A stretch of DNA of 34,435 nucleotides, from the NCBI GenBank assembly GCA_003168255.1, contig PMSU01000065.1, positions 1 through 34,435 of the forward strand, given 5' to 3'. The stretch comes from Actinomycetota bacterium (GTDB lineage Bacteria > Actinomycetota > Actinomycetes > Streptosporangiales > Streptosporangiaceae). This document shows, piece by piece, positions 25,279 through 32,203 of this stretch. Every line of letters begins with the position of its first letter. Within the stretch, counting starts at the first letter, position 1. Below the pieces are notes generated by a model. The model was not told the origin of the DNA and made no database searches. It saw only the letters and a program-made list of their open reading frames with translations. The position numbers and the translations under genes are program-made.

Positions 25279-25900
25279 CGCCACGCCGCGGCCGACCGGG
25301 TCGTCCCGCGCGAACGGCTGGCACCAATAATCCACGTCACCATAGCTGTCAATACCCGGAGATGACCACCGAGTTGTTCGCGGACGCGCTCTTTGGTCCA
25401 GCCCCTTTTGCCGAACGGCTGCGACCAGGAGTCCCGGCCGGCATCGCTGCCGCCGCCGGTGGCGGCGATAACCACGGAGTTACTGGTCGATGCGATCGAC
25501 GGGCTCTGGTAATGGGCATCACTCCCGACGCCGCCGCTTACTGATTCCACCTCTTCGCGCCGAACGGCTCGTACTAGTAGTCCAGATCGTTATTGCCGCA
25601 CGCTGCCGCAGGACACCGATGTCCAGGTCCGTGCGATCGCGCTCGATTCGTACCTGAGCCGTTGATCTGGGAGCACGGTCTTTCCGAAGGCAGCAGGTCC
25701 CTGACTGGCCTGGGCGGCCGCCGGATACGAGCTGGATCTGGTGCAGCGGGTAACCGCGACGGCCCCCCTGCCAGCCGCCCGGATCGACCGGACCAAGGCC
25801 AAGATCACCAACGGCGACCTGCCCGGCGCGCATGCGGCCGACGTGGAAGCCGACCCGCCACCTGGCCGGGCGCCACGACACCAGCAAAGCCACCCCGCAA
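25279..25900. other. Non-coding stretch with degenerate tandem copies
   Basis: GAACGGCT recurs at 25312, 25413 and 25562, each followed by a related stretch (consensus about GNACCANNANTCC). Within the first two units, ATGACCACCGAGTT (25362) and ATAACCACGGAGTT (25468) lie 106 bases apart and are followed by similar sequence (MTTELFADAL versus ITTELLVDAI). These look like eroded copies of a short coding segment. No intact gene is supported; minus-strand frames here are Arg-rich shadows. Confidence 0.45.
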
Positions 25901-25916
25901 CAGCCGTTCCCCGGGG

Positions 25917-26048
25917 GTTACTCCTTGCCACTTCCATGAGGCAACCCGTACAAGGGCTACACCTGCCGCTATCCATTAAGTAATCCATTACACGACCTTG
26001 AGCGGCCGTTCCTGGGAGCTACTCCTGTCACTATCTGTTAGGTAACCC
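25917..26048. repeat. Three imperfect 31-bp direct repeats upstream of the cupredoxin gene
   Basis: Related copies begin at 25917 (GTTACTCCTTGCCACTTCC), 25956 (GCTACACCTGCCGCTATCC) and 26018 (GCTACTCCTGTCACTATCT). Each ends in a GGCAACCC/AGTAATCC/GGTAACCC-type box. The first and third also share GCCGTTCC just upstream. They lie in an increasingly AT-rich stretch before the gene at 26185, so a multi-site operator is plausible. Confidence 0.5.
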
Positions 26049-26184
26049 TTTAGGTGATTTTGCCATTTTGTTAGATAATTTTGTGACTTGACTGTTACAT
26101 ACCAGGGGCCGTGACTGTAGTGTGCGGTGTGACGGTGCGTTGGCTATGGAAATCGGCTGATCGAGGCGAGGAGAGAGCCTGACG

Positions 26185-26559
26185 ATGTCGGTACCGCGGA
26201 TCCTTTTCGTCGTTCCCGGCCTCTTACTCGGCCTCCTAGTGCCCGCCGTTATTGCCGCGCCTAAGTCGGCTCCTGCTACGGATGTCGGCATGGTCGGCAG
26301 GATGTTCGCTCAGTCGGTGGTGACGCTCCACCGCGGTGAGCGGCTCACGTTGGTCAACGACTCGAACGTCGTCCACGTGATCGGCCCTGGCATTAACACG
26401 CAGGTCATCAGCCCCGAGCGCGGGGTACCGATGACTGGCTTCCATCTCATGCAGACGAACGCTGCCTTCACGACCGGGCGGTGGATGACCCTAGGCACGT
26501 TCAACTTGACGTGCACCGTCCACCCCGGCATGAACCTCAAAGTCGTGGTCATCCCCTGA
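26185..26559 (+). CDS. Exported cupredoxin (plastocyanin/azurin-like copper protein)
   Basis: This is a 124-residue protein. Residues 1-25 are a signal peptide (MSVPRILFVVPGLLLGLLVPAVIAA), with cleavage near AAP. The mature part is a single small beta-sandwich. Type 1 copper ligands are visible as His64 (NVVHVIG), Cys110, His113 and Met116 in the C-terminal loop LTCTVHPGMNL, with the usual Cys-x2-His-x2-Met spacing. It should act outside the membrane in electron transfer or copper handling. GAGGAGAGAG lies a few bases upstream of the ATG. It is the first gene of a plus-strand cluster. The next ATG, of a 31-residue peptide, is 49 bases downstream, so they may share a transcript. No oxidase or copper transporter is adjacent, so the redox partner is unknown. 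Confidence 0.85.
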   Translation: MSVPRILFVVPGLLLGLLVPAVIAAPKSAPATDVGMVGRMFAQSVVTLHRGERLTLVNDSNVVHVIGPGINTQVISPERGVPMTGFHLMQTNAAFTTGRWMTLGTFNLTCTVHPGMNLKVVVIP

Positions 26560-26608
26560 CCATGACATCCGCACCGGATCGGCCCGAGCATTCGGAGAGG
26601 AGGTAGCC

Positions 26609-26704
26609 ATGTCGTCTCTTATCAGCAGCGTCAAGCACGCCCGCTATGTGTTGGGATCGCTGAGTGCGGTGATGTTCTCGTCCGTCAGCTCCGTCACATT
26701 CTAA
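26609..26704 (+). CDS. 31-residue peptide with strong ribosome binding site (candidate precursor)
   Basis: This is a short frame from ATG 26609 to TAA 26704. It is preceded at an ideal distance by GAGAGGAGGT, one of the best ribosome binding sites in the window, which is why it is called real. The peptide begins MSSLISSVKHARYVLG and ends AVMFSSVSSVTF. It is basic in the middle and Ser/Val-rich and hydrophobic toward the C-terminus, with no Cys. It resembles no family I know. Its place between an exported copper protein and a PaaK-like adenylating enzyme plus a presenilin-like protease suggests a peptide substrate or signal, for example a modified or membrane-processed peptide. That role is inference. 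It could instead be a leader peptide controlling the downstream ligase gene, since a structured segment follows. Confidence 0.55.
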   Translation: MSSLISSVKHARYVLGSLSAVMFSSVSSVTF

Positions 26705-26803
26705 CGGTTAACCGGCCGTCCTGACGGGGCAGCGATCCTCGTCAGTGTGGTCTTGCCGGGTCGGCGCCGCCGCTGAGCGGTCGGCGCCGGCCCGGGCACT
26801 GAC
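26705..26803 (+). promoter_or_regulatory. Structured leader between the peptide and ligase genes
   Basis: The segment starts with the palindrome CGGTTAACCG (26705-26714). It contains GGTCGGCGCCG twice (26759-26769 and 26779-26789). Outer arms GTCAGTG and CACTGAC can close a long stem around the GC-rich repeats. It ends 15 bases before the ligase start, so it could attenuate or modulate ligase expression after the short peptide is translated. No terminator T-tract is present. Confidence 0.4.
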
Positions 26804-26818
26804 AGGAAACGGAAGGCT

Positions 26819-28252
26819 ATGTTTGAGACCGGCGTTCGGCAGTTCCGGATGGCGATGAGCATGGTCTGGGGACGCCGGATAGACACCCGCAACATAGGCC
26901 GACTGGTCGATGACGTGCTCGCCACCCTTGCCGAGTTCGGTGAGCCGGGCGCGGATGCCCAGGAGCTGCTCGGTGGGCCACTCGCCGATCCGAAGGCACA
27001 GCAGGAGTTCGCTACCCGCGGCCTGCGCCGTACCGCGCGCAGGCTCGCCACGGCGTCGCCGTTTTACGCGCGTCGGCTCGCTGCCGCGGATGTCGACCTG
27101 GCAAAGCTCGACCTCGCGGGGCTGCGGGCGATCCCGGTCACTACCAAGCAGGATCTGGTCGAGCGGCCGGGCGACTTCCTGTGCACCGACGTGGCGGCGT
27201 ATCTGACGACCCGCACCACCGGCACCACCGGCCGTCCGGCGGAAATCTGGCTGTCCCGCTATGAGATGGAGCTGTGGCCCGCGCTCGGCGCGCTGGGATC
27301 GGTCTTGCGCGAGGATCTGCGGCCGAGCGACATCATGCAGGTCAACGTCAGCTCCCAGGCGACCGCCGCCGTACACCTGACCGCCGCCTCCTGCCGCCTG
27401 GCCCGGACCGGGTGCCGGCTGCTCGGCGTCATGGCACCGGACAGCGCTCTGGACAGTCTCGCCGAAAGCGGAGCGACGCTGCTGTTCACCTACCCCAGCT
27501 ATCTCGCCGAACTCGTGACCTCCGCCCGGCGCCGTGGCATGGGCCCGGACGACTTCAAGCTGCGGTGCGTGAACCTCGGCGGTGAGGTGCTGTCCCCGAG
27601 CCTGGACCAGGCCGCCCGGCAGACGCTGGGCGTGCCGCAGATCGAGGACTCCTTCAGCATGACCGAAGTCATTCCGGTCACTGGGCGGACCTGTAGCCAG
27701 TCTCACCTGCATATCGACCTCAACAGCGGCCACACCGAGCTGATCGACCTGGAGACCGGCGAGCCGGCCGCCCCTGGCGCGCTCGGCACGGTCGTGATCA
27801 CCCCGTACTTTCCCTACCGCGACTGCATGCCCGTCTTTCGTTACGACACCCGCGACGTCGCCCGCCGCCTGCCCGACGGGCCACTTAGCTGCGAGGCATC
27901 CGGTATACCTGCCATCAGCCAGATCCTCGGCAAGGCTGACAGCCTGCTGCGCCTGGGCCCAGCCGATGTGATCACCCCCCGGCAGCTGATCGACGCCATC
28001 GAAGCGCTGCCCACCTCGCCCTGGCCCGCCCGCTACCGCGCCACTGCCCACGGCGGCCGGATCCAGCTCACCCTGCCTGCCGCCGCGATCACCGATTACG
28101 GCGAGGCGGCGGCCCGCCGCCACTTCGCCGAGGCCGGCCTGGACGTGGACCTGACGATTGTCAGCGACGACCAGGCCACCTCGCTGCGCCATACCCGGAG
28201 CGACCTGCGCGAAGCCACATTCAACACCCAGCACGCACTCGTGGGAGCGTGA
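26819..28252 (+). CDS. PaaK-like adenylate-forming enzyme
   Basis: This is a 477-residue protein of the ANL superfamily, closest in layout to phenylacetate-CoA ligase/F390-synthetase-like (PaaK) proteins. The ATP-binding P-loop is TTRTTGTTGRPAE, at about residues 130-142. The conserved SFSMTEV segment (A5-type) is at about 278-284. The A7-type motif is VFRYDTRDVARRL, and the C-terminal subdomain carries the ILGKADSLLRLG hinge. It should activate a carboxylate as an acyl-adenylate, with transfer to a thiol or amine; the substrate cannot be deduced. The N-terminal 60 residues are helical and not typical of PaaK itself. GGAAGG precedes ATG 26819. The stop is seven bases before the next start, so ligase and membrane protease form one operon. 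No aromatic-degradation genes are present, which argues against a phenylacetate role. Confidence 0.82.
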   Translation: MFETGVRQFRMAMSMVWGRRIDTRNIGRLVDDVLATLAEFGEPGADAQELLGGPLADPKAQQEFATRGLRRTARRLATASPFYARRLAAADVDLAKLDLAGLRAIPVTTKQDLVERPGDFLCTDVAAYLTTRTTGTTGRPAEIWLSRYEMELWPALGALGSVLREDLRPSDIMQVNVSSQATAAVHLTAASCRLARTGCRLLGVMAPDSALDSLAESGATLLFTYPSYLAELVTSARRRGMGPDDFKLRCVNLGGEVLSPSLDQAARQTLGVPQIEDSFSMTEVIPVTGRTCSQSHLHIDLNSGHTELIDLETGEPAAPGALGTVVITPYFPYRDCMPVFRYDTRDVARRLPDGPLSCEASGIPAISQILGKADSLLRLGPADVITPRQLIDAIEALPTSPWPARYRATAHGGRIQLTLPAAAITDYGEAAARRHFAEAGLDVDLTIVSDDQATSLRHTRSDLREATFNTQHALVGA

Positions 28253-28259
28253 CTTCCTC

Positions 28260-29210
28260 ATGACGACTGAGCCGATTTCCCTCCTCCAGCAGACCTTCAC
28301 CGAGTTTGGCGTCATCATGGTCGGGCTGATCGCGGTCAGCGCGTGTGCCCTTTTCTACTTCCGGCATGTACGTATGGAACGACCGCCGGTAGGCACGTTC
28401 AACGGCCGCGACATCGGGGTCTTGCTCGTGTTTATCTCCACCTTGCCGTTCCTGTATGCGGTACTGCCCGACTGGCTGATCACCTGCCTGCTGGTGCTGA
28501 CGTTCACCTCCTCGCTGTTCATCGGCTACAAGCCGGTAGTCGGCGCGACCCGAGCGTGGCTGGGCATCGGACTGCTGATCGGCCTCAATATCTGGACAAG
28601 CCACCACCTGATGGGCAGCACCGCGGGATGGCAGCTGTGGTGGGGCGAGCTCAGCATCCTGGTGGGACTCGGCGCGATCGCGGTGGCCAACCTGTACGTG
28701 CAAGGCGGGATGAAGCTCCAGTACGTGGCGTGGTTCGCCCTCGCGCTGGCCGTCTACGACATAATTTTCGCGACGATACTCCCGCTGACCGACAAGCTCG
28801 TCGCGGGGTATCTCGCGCATCCGCTCGATCCGCTGCTGGGCATGCGGTTCGGCATCGACAACTACGGCGTCGGCCTCGGTGACCTGCTGATCTACGCTCT
28901 GTTCTTGACGGCCACTTACAAGGCATACGGTGCACACGCAGCCCGGCTCGCGTTCGGCTTGATCGTGGTAGTGGGTGGCGTCGTGACCGCCTTCGTTCCG
29001 TTCCTCCTCAACTTCTTCGATACCGAGCTTGACCTGCTCGTGCCTTCGCAGGCGTTCTTCGGCCCCGCGGCGTTCCTTTTCTACCTATGGATGAAGCACC
29101 GGTACGGCCGAGAGCGGACGATGGGAGAGTACCGGGCCAGCACCGACAGCGCGGCGCTCACAACCACCCCCGCGCAGCCAGCCCCGGCACCCGAGCCCGC
29201 ATCCGTCTGA
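28260..29210 (+). CDS. Presenilin/SPP-like GxGD intramembrane aspartyl protease candidate
   Basis: This is a 316-residue polytopic protein. Nine hydrophobic segments can be counted, at about 17-34, 52-70, 72-92, 98-115, 128-146, 152-175, 205-225, 229-250 and 262-279. This is the topology of presenilins and signal-peptide peptidases. The two catalytic-type aspartates fall where expected: Tyr166-Asp167 (LAVYDIIFA) in helix 6 and the GLGD motif with Asp208 (YGVGLGDLLIYALF) in helix 7. Helix 9 has FFGPAAFLFY (269-273) in the place of the PAL motif, so that motif is variant. The tail after residue 290 is Ala/Pro/Thr-rich and disordered. ATG 28260 follows the ligase stop by seven bases with only a weak ribosome binding site, suggesting coupling. 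Annotation pipelines would probably call it a hypothetical membrane protein. Proteolytic function is inferred from motifs and topology. Confidence 0.7.
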   Translation: MTTEPISLLQQTFTEFGVIMVGLIAVSACALFYFRHVRMERPPVGTFNGRDIGVLLVFISTLPFLYAVLPDWLITCLLVLTFTSSLFIGYKPVVGATRAWLGIGLLIGLNIWTSHHLMGSTAGWQLWWGELSILVGLGAIAVANLYVQGGMKLQYVAWFALALAVYDIIFATILPLTDKLVAGYLAHPLDPLLGMRFGIDNYGVGLGDLLIYALFLTATYKAYGAHAARLAFGLIVVVGGVVTAFVPFLLNFFDTELDLLVPSQAFFGPAAFLFYLWMKHRYGRERTMGEYRASTDSAALTTTPAQPAPAPEPASV

Positions 29211-29271
29211 ACTAGAGGCTGAAACGGTCAACAGGTCGCAGCGACCCTGCGGGCTGCCATGCCACTTCCCC

Positions 29272-29288
29272 CGGCGGAGGAACCGCCG
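29272..29288. terminator. Short GC hairpin between convergent operons
   Basis: CGGCGG-AGGAA-CCGCCG is a perfect 6-bp stem, 60 bases after the membrane protease stop and about 70 bases before the hemerythrin gene end on the other strand. There is no T-tract; terminator function is inferred from position. Confidence 0.3.
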
Positions 29289-29360
29289 CCATCAGATCTT
29301 CGTTCGCGGTGCTGTTCGCCGATGCCGCCCGGCAGGCGCTGAGTGCGCGATGAACCCGGG

Positions 29361-30146
29361 CTACGGCAGGGCCGGGGGAATGATGTTGGGCGGCGTGAAC
29401 TGGGCCAGGTCGTAGATTCCCAGCGCCGCTTCGATCTGCGCGACCCGGCTGACCATCGCCGTGAAGCCGTCGGCGCCGAATTGCTCGTGCTCCAGCTGGG
29501 CGAAGCGCTGGCCCAGCTCGGATATCTCGGCTGCGGAGAGAAGATTCCGGTAGGCGGGGTACACCACCGTGTCCTCGCGCGCCTCGTGCGGCTCGTACAT
29601 GCGGGTGAACGCTGCCATTGCCCCGGCAAGCCGCTTGCCGGTGCTGCCTCGGGCCACTCCCCCTGCCGCGGTATCAGCCAGGATGAGCTGGGTCAGTTCC
29701 CGGCCCCTCGCGTGCTGAAGCAGCAGGGTGCTGACGGTGCTGTCGAGCTGGCCGGCCTGGCGCAGCCGAGGGAAGACGTAGCCTTCCTCCAGCGCCTCGT
29801 GGAATGCCTCGATGTAGTCGTGGATGATCAGCGCGGCGTCGTGCAGATGCAGGGCCGGGATCAGCCCGCTCGACTGGAAATCCCCGGCCAGGTAGCGGTA
29901 GATGAGCAGGATCCGGATGAGCAGGCCATGCTCGCGCATGAGATCCTCGCCCGGCGTCGGCTGCGCCTCGTCGCGCCGCAATTGCGCCGCCGATCCTGAT
30001 GCGGGTGACGAGGTGGCCGCCACGGTTATCCCGGCGCCCGCGGCCGCGGCGGCCAGGCCGCCGGCGCCTAGCAGTATGGCCCGGCGCCGGGTAGGCGCGG
30101 CGGCGCTCGCGACCCGGCGCTCGGCGGGCTGCCGGGCAGCACTCAC
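29361..30146 (-). CDS. Tat-exported hemerythrin-domain protein
   Basis: This is a 261-residue protein. The N-terminus has a twin-arginine signal (TRRRAILLGAGG, then an Ala-rich core ending near SSPASGSAA). The mature part is a hemerythrin-like four-helix bundle. Candidate di-iron ligands are visible: His in DLMREHGLL, His and Glu in IIHDYIEAFHEALEEGYVFP, His in LLLQHARGRELT, and His/Glu in MYEPHEAREDTVVYPAYR. Hemerythrin-like domains bind oxygen or take part in iron and nitrosative-stress responses. Tat export fits folding with a metal centre before secretion. The GTG start overlaps the stop of the upstream lipoprotein by GTGA, so the two are co-translated. Together they look like an envelope redox or iron module. 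A Pro-rich C-terminus (FTPPNIIPPALP) ends the protein. Confidence 0.85.
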   Translation of the reverse strand: MSAARQPAERRVASAAAPTRRRAILLGAGGLAAAAAGAGITVAATSSPASGSAAQLRRDEAQPTPGEDLMREHGLLIRILLIYRYLAGDFQSSGLIPALHLHDAALIIHDYIEAFHEALEEGYVFPRLRQAGQLDSTVSTLLLQHARGRELTQLILADTAAGGVARGSTGKRLAGAMAAFTRMYEPHEAREDTVVYPAYRNLLSAAEISELGQRFAQLEHEQFGADGFTAMVSRVAQIEAALGIYDLAQFTPPNIIPPALP

Positions 30147-30673
30147 GCCGGCGACCCGGCGGTCAGCGGTTTGCCTGACGGCTGCATCAGGTACCAGTCG
30201 CCGCCGTTCAGGTTGATTGCCTGACCGGTCGTCTGGCCTGGCTGCACGTCCCCGACGTAGGTGTAGAGCGGCCAGCCGTCATAGGTGACGACCCGGCCCC
30301 CGGCTGGATCGGGGTCCGAGCCGAGCAGCGCCGCGGAGACGCCCCGGCCGGCCGCGAACCGCGCTCCGGCCGGCAGCCTGAGCGGCGGCCAGGTCACCGC
30401 GCACACGCCGGTGCAGGTGATGTGCTGGCGGCTGTCGGGCGCGAACATGTACAGCGCCTGGCCCTGGGCGTTGACCAAGACCGTGCCCAGGTGCCCCAGG
30501 CTGCGGGCGATGACGGTCACCGGCGAGTGGCCTGAACCGGCCGCAGAGGTGGACGGCGTGGAAGAGCCGCCGCACCCCGATGCCAGCACGGCCACGGCGG
30601 CCGCTGTCACGGCTAGGCGACCCCGCGTCGCGGCCGCGCCGGGTACAGCCCGCCCCGCACCAGGTGATCGCAT
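30143..30673 (-). CDS. COG4315-type lipoprotein
   Basis: This is a 176-residue lipoprotein. The signal peptide ends in the lipobox LASGC at about residues 30-34, after an Ala/Val core. The body holds two copies of the secreted repeat of COG4315. One contains GTVLVNAQGQALYMFAPDS and CTGVCAVTWPPL (a Cys pair around VCAVTWPP). The other reads VVTYDGWPLYTYVGDVQPGQTTGQ, and the C-terminus is NLNGGDWYLMQPSG. Proteins of this family are common in actinomycete envelopes and are often encoded beside redox proteins. Their biochemical role is not settled, though the conserved Cys and Trp residues suggest ligand or metal binding. It is the first gene of a two-gene operon with the Tat-exported hemerythrin. 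The ATG at 30673 gives a normal signal peptide. Confidence 0.87.
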   Translation of the reverse strand: MRSPGAGRAVPGAAATRGRLAVTAAAVAVLASGCGGSSTPSTSAAGSGHSPVTVIARSLGHLGTVLVNAQGQALYMFAPDSRQHITCTGVCAVTWPPLRLPAGARFAAGRGVSAALLGSDPDPAGGRVVTYDGWPLYTYVGDVQPGQTTGQAINLNGGDWYLMQPSGKPLTAGSPA

Positions 30674-30760
30674 TCAGCACGCCTCTCCGAGCCGCTTTGG
30701 CGCGAGTCCCGGACGAATTGTGCCGTTTTCATGGCCTCTTCACAAGCTGAGGGAGTCAAC

Positions 30761-30880
30761 GCCTTCCCGGGCAGGGTCGGCCGCGCCTTCCCGGGCAGGG
30801 TCGGCCGCGCCTTCCCGGGCAGGGTCGGCCGCGCCTTCCCGGGCAGGGTCGGCCGCGCCTTCCCGGGCAGGGTCGGCCGT
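30761..30880. repeat. 24-bp tandem array, five copies
   Basis: The 24-base unit begins GCCTTCCCGGGCAGGGTCGG and ends CCGC. It is repeated exactly five times; only the last base of the fifth copy differs. The length is a multiple of three, so all frames stay open and give 8-residue repeats (for example ARPTLPGK on the minus strand). No frame here has a ribosome binding site or other protein features, so the open frames are probably by-products of the array. Each unit contains the palindrome CCCGGG. Confidence 0.9.
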
Positions 30881-31210
30881 AACACGCCAGACTCTTCGCC
30901 TTGACAGGCACTGCCAGCCCTCCGCCCTGCACGAGATCGGGCGCAAAGTAGATCGGCGTCGATCTCTCTGGCGGGGTCGGGTCGGGAGGGATGCCTGGGG
31001 TGAGTGGGGCAGGCGGTGCTGCTGGGCAAGCATTACGGGACGCGCGGAGGCCAGGGCCCGGGATGAATGCGGCGTTACCTACCACCCATGGGGGGCTCTG
31101 CCACATCCATCTCGGCTGGCGGGGCGACTCTCGTGCAGGGAGCCGCAGGGCAGCCGGTCCGGTGAAGACAGCAGGGATGCCCGGGACATGCGGGACAGAT
31201 GGTGCCGCTG
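30881..31210. other. Intergenic stretch, no gene seen
   Basis: Between the tandem array and the metallo-hydrolase gene no frame on either strand shows a convincing start or domain. The plus-strand frame that joins the hydrolase is open from 30285 only because of base composition and the 24-bp repeats. Confidence 0.45.
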
Positions 31211-31228
31211 GTCTGCCCTCGGGCAGAC
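31211..31228. promoter_or_regulatory. Near-perfect palindrome at the hydrolase start
   Basis: GTCTGCCC-TC-GGGCAGAC is an 8-bp perfect inverted repeat with a 2-base centre. It ends seven bases before the GTG start at 31236. It replaces the expected ribosome binding site region, so it could be a repressor operator or an mRNA hairpin that hides the start. Confidence 0.5.
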
Positions 31229-31235
31229 TGCTGCT

Positions 31236-31928
31236 GTGAGGGATGCGGGAGTGCGGCGGGTGGACCTTGGCTACTTCGTCCGGCCGGCCGAGGAGACGGG
31301 CACCGGGAGCTCGCGGGTGGAGCCCTGCCTGGGCTACCTCGTCGACCATCCCGACGGCCTGCTGCTGCTCGACACCGGGATGGGCAGCCACCCGCAAGTC
31401 GATGCTCACTATCAGCCAAAACGCCAGCCGCTCGCCGCGGCTCTCGCGGCCGCCGGCGCGCGGATCGAGGACGTCCGGCTGGTCGTCAACTGCCATCTCC
31501 ACTTCGACCACTGCGGCGGAAACCCGCAATTGCCTGGCCGGCCAGTCTTTACCCAGCGGATCGAGCTGGAGACGGCCCGGACGGCCGAGAACTACACGCT
31601 GCCCGAGCTGGTCGATGCCGCGGGCCTTCGCTATGAGATCCTCGACGGCGAGGCCGAAGTGCTCCCCGGCGTGCTGGTACTGCCCACACCGGGACACACG
31701 GCCGGCCACCAGTCGGTTGTCGTGCGCCGCCGCGACGGCACGGTCGTGATCGCCGGGCAGAGTCACGACACCGCCACCGGCTACAGCGCCGACGTCCTCG
31801 CCTGGCGTGCCCACGCCGCCGGGCACGGGCACAGCCTGCCGTCCTTCCCCGACTGGATCGACCGGTTGCAGCAGCTCGACCCCGCCCGGGTCGTCTTCGC
31901 CCACGACCATGCCGTCTGGGAGCCGTGA
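31236..31928 (+). CDS. Metallo-beta-lactamase-fold hydrolase (lactonase-like)
   Basis: This is a 230-residue MBL-fold enzyme of the N-acyl-homoserine-lactonase-like branch. The metal motif HLHFDH is in VVNCHLHFDHCGG. The next His is in LPTPGHTAGHQSVVV, and the last is in VVFAHDHAVWEP. The bridging Asp position is in VIAGQSHDTATG, where GQSHD replaces the common GDA form. The opening VDLGYFVRP and CLGYLVDHPDGLLLLDTGMG fits AttM/AiiA-type proteins. It may open lactone rings or hydrolyse related esters; quorum quenching is not proven by sequence. GTG 31236 was chosen because family homology starts at its codon 6; the longer upstream frame is repeat-driven. There is no clear Shine-Dalgarno sequence, and the palindrome ending seven bases before the start suggests control at that point. 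Confidence 0.83.
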   Translation: MRDAGVRRVDLGYFVRPAEETGTGSSRVEPCLGYLVDHPDGLLLLDTGMGSHPQVDAHYQPKRQPLAAALAAAGARIEDVRLVVNCHLHFDHCGGNPQLPGRPVFTQRIELETARTAENYTLPELVDAAGLRYEILDGEAEVLPGVLVLPTPGHTAGHQSVVVRRRDGTVVIAGQSHDTATGYSADVLAWRAHAAGHGHSLPSFPDWIDRLQQLDPARVVFAHDHAVWEP

Positions 31929-32093
31929 ACCGGGGTTCGTCATCCGAGCAGGCGAGCCGAGTACCGCCGCCCTGCGTGACGAGTCCTACCCCGCGGTTCT
32001 CAGTCGACTGCCGTAACCCCTTGGCGTCGCGGCCGACTTCTGGCAGTTTCGTTAGTGAAAGGCTGGGACACAGTCACGAGGAGGAGGGAAGCC

Positions 32094-32195
32094 ATGCCTG
32101 ACACCGAGCAGAGCCTGCTGGTGTCGGTCGAGGAGATCGACTCGGCGCATGACCGCGCAACCGGGTCCCTGACCGACAACGACGGGAACGACTGA
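32094..32195 (+). CDS. 33-residue acidic peptide, candidate substrate of the JmjC enzyme
   Basis: This is a short frame from ATG 32094 to TGA 32195, with an excellent ribosome binding site (GAGGAGGGAA) four bases upstream. The peptide begins MPDTEQSLLVSVEEIDSA and ends with a Thr/Asp/Asn/Gly-rich tail, SLTDNDGND. The hydrophobic patch LLVSVEEI and the polar tail give a leader/core appearance typical of ribosomally made peptide precursors. The gene ends eight bases before the JmjC oxygenase start, which lacks its own strong site, so the two are probably coupled. I know no family for it. Asp or Asn hydroxylation in the tail by the neighbouring 2-oxoglutarate-type oxygenase is the obvious hypothesis; a simple leader peptide is the alternative. 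Confidence 0.6.
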   Translation: MPDTEQSLLVSVEEIDSAHDRATGSLTDNDGND

Positions 32196-32203
32196 ATTCG
32201 TCT

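Noticed and set aside
26819..28252. Phenylacetate degradation gene
   Set aside because: Only the enzyme family is shared; no paa pathway genes are present and the N-terminus differs, so the specific function was not assigned.
26708..28318. 536-codon minus-strand frame over the ligase gene
   Set aside because: Shadow; the plus strand has P-loop, A5- and A7-type motifs and proper operon spacing.
30761..30880. CRISPR array
   Set aside because: Repeats are directly adjacent with no spacers, and no cas genes are present.
30613..31029. Minus-strand protein with ARPTLPGK repeats
   Set aside because: Openness is a by-product of a 24-bp array; no start signal and the flanks are not protein-like.
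30285..31235. Long N-terminal extension of the metallo-beta-lactamase frame
   Set aside because: Antisense to the lipoprotein gene and then repeat-encoded; family homology begins at the GTG at 31236.
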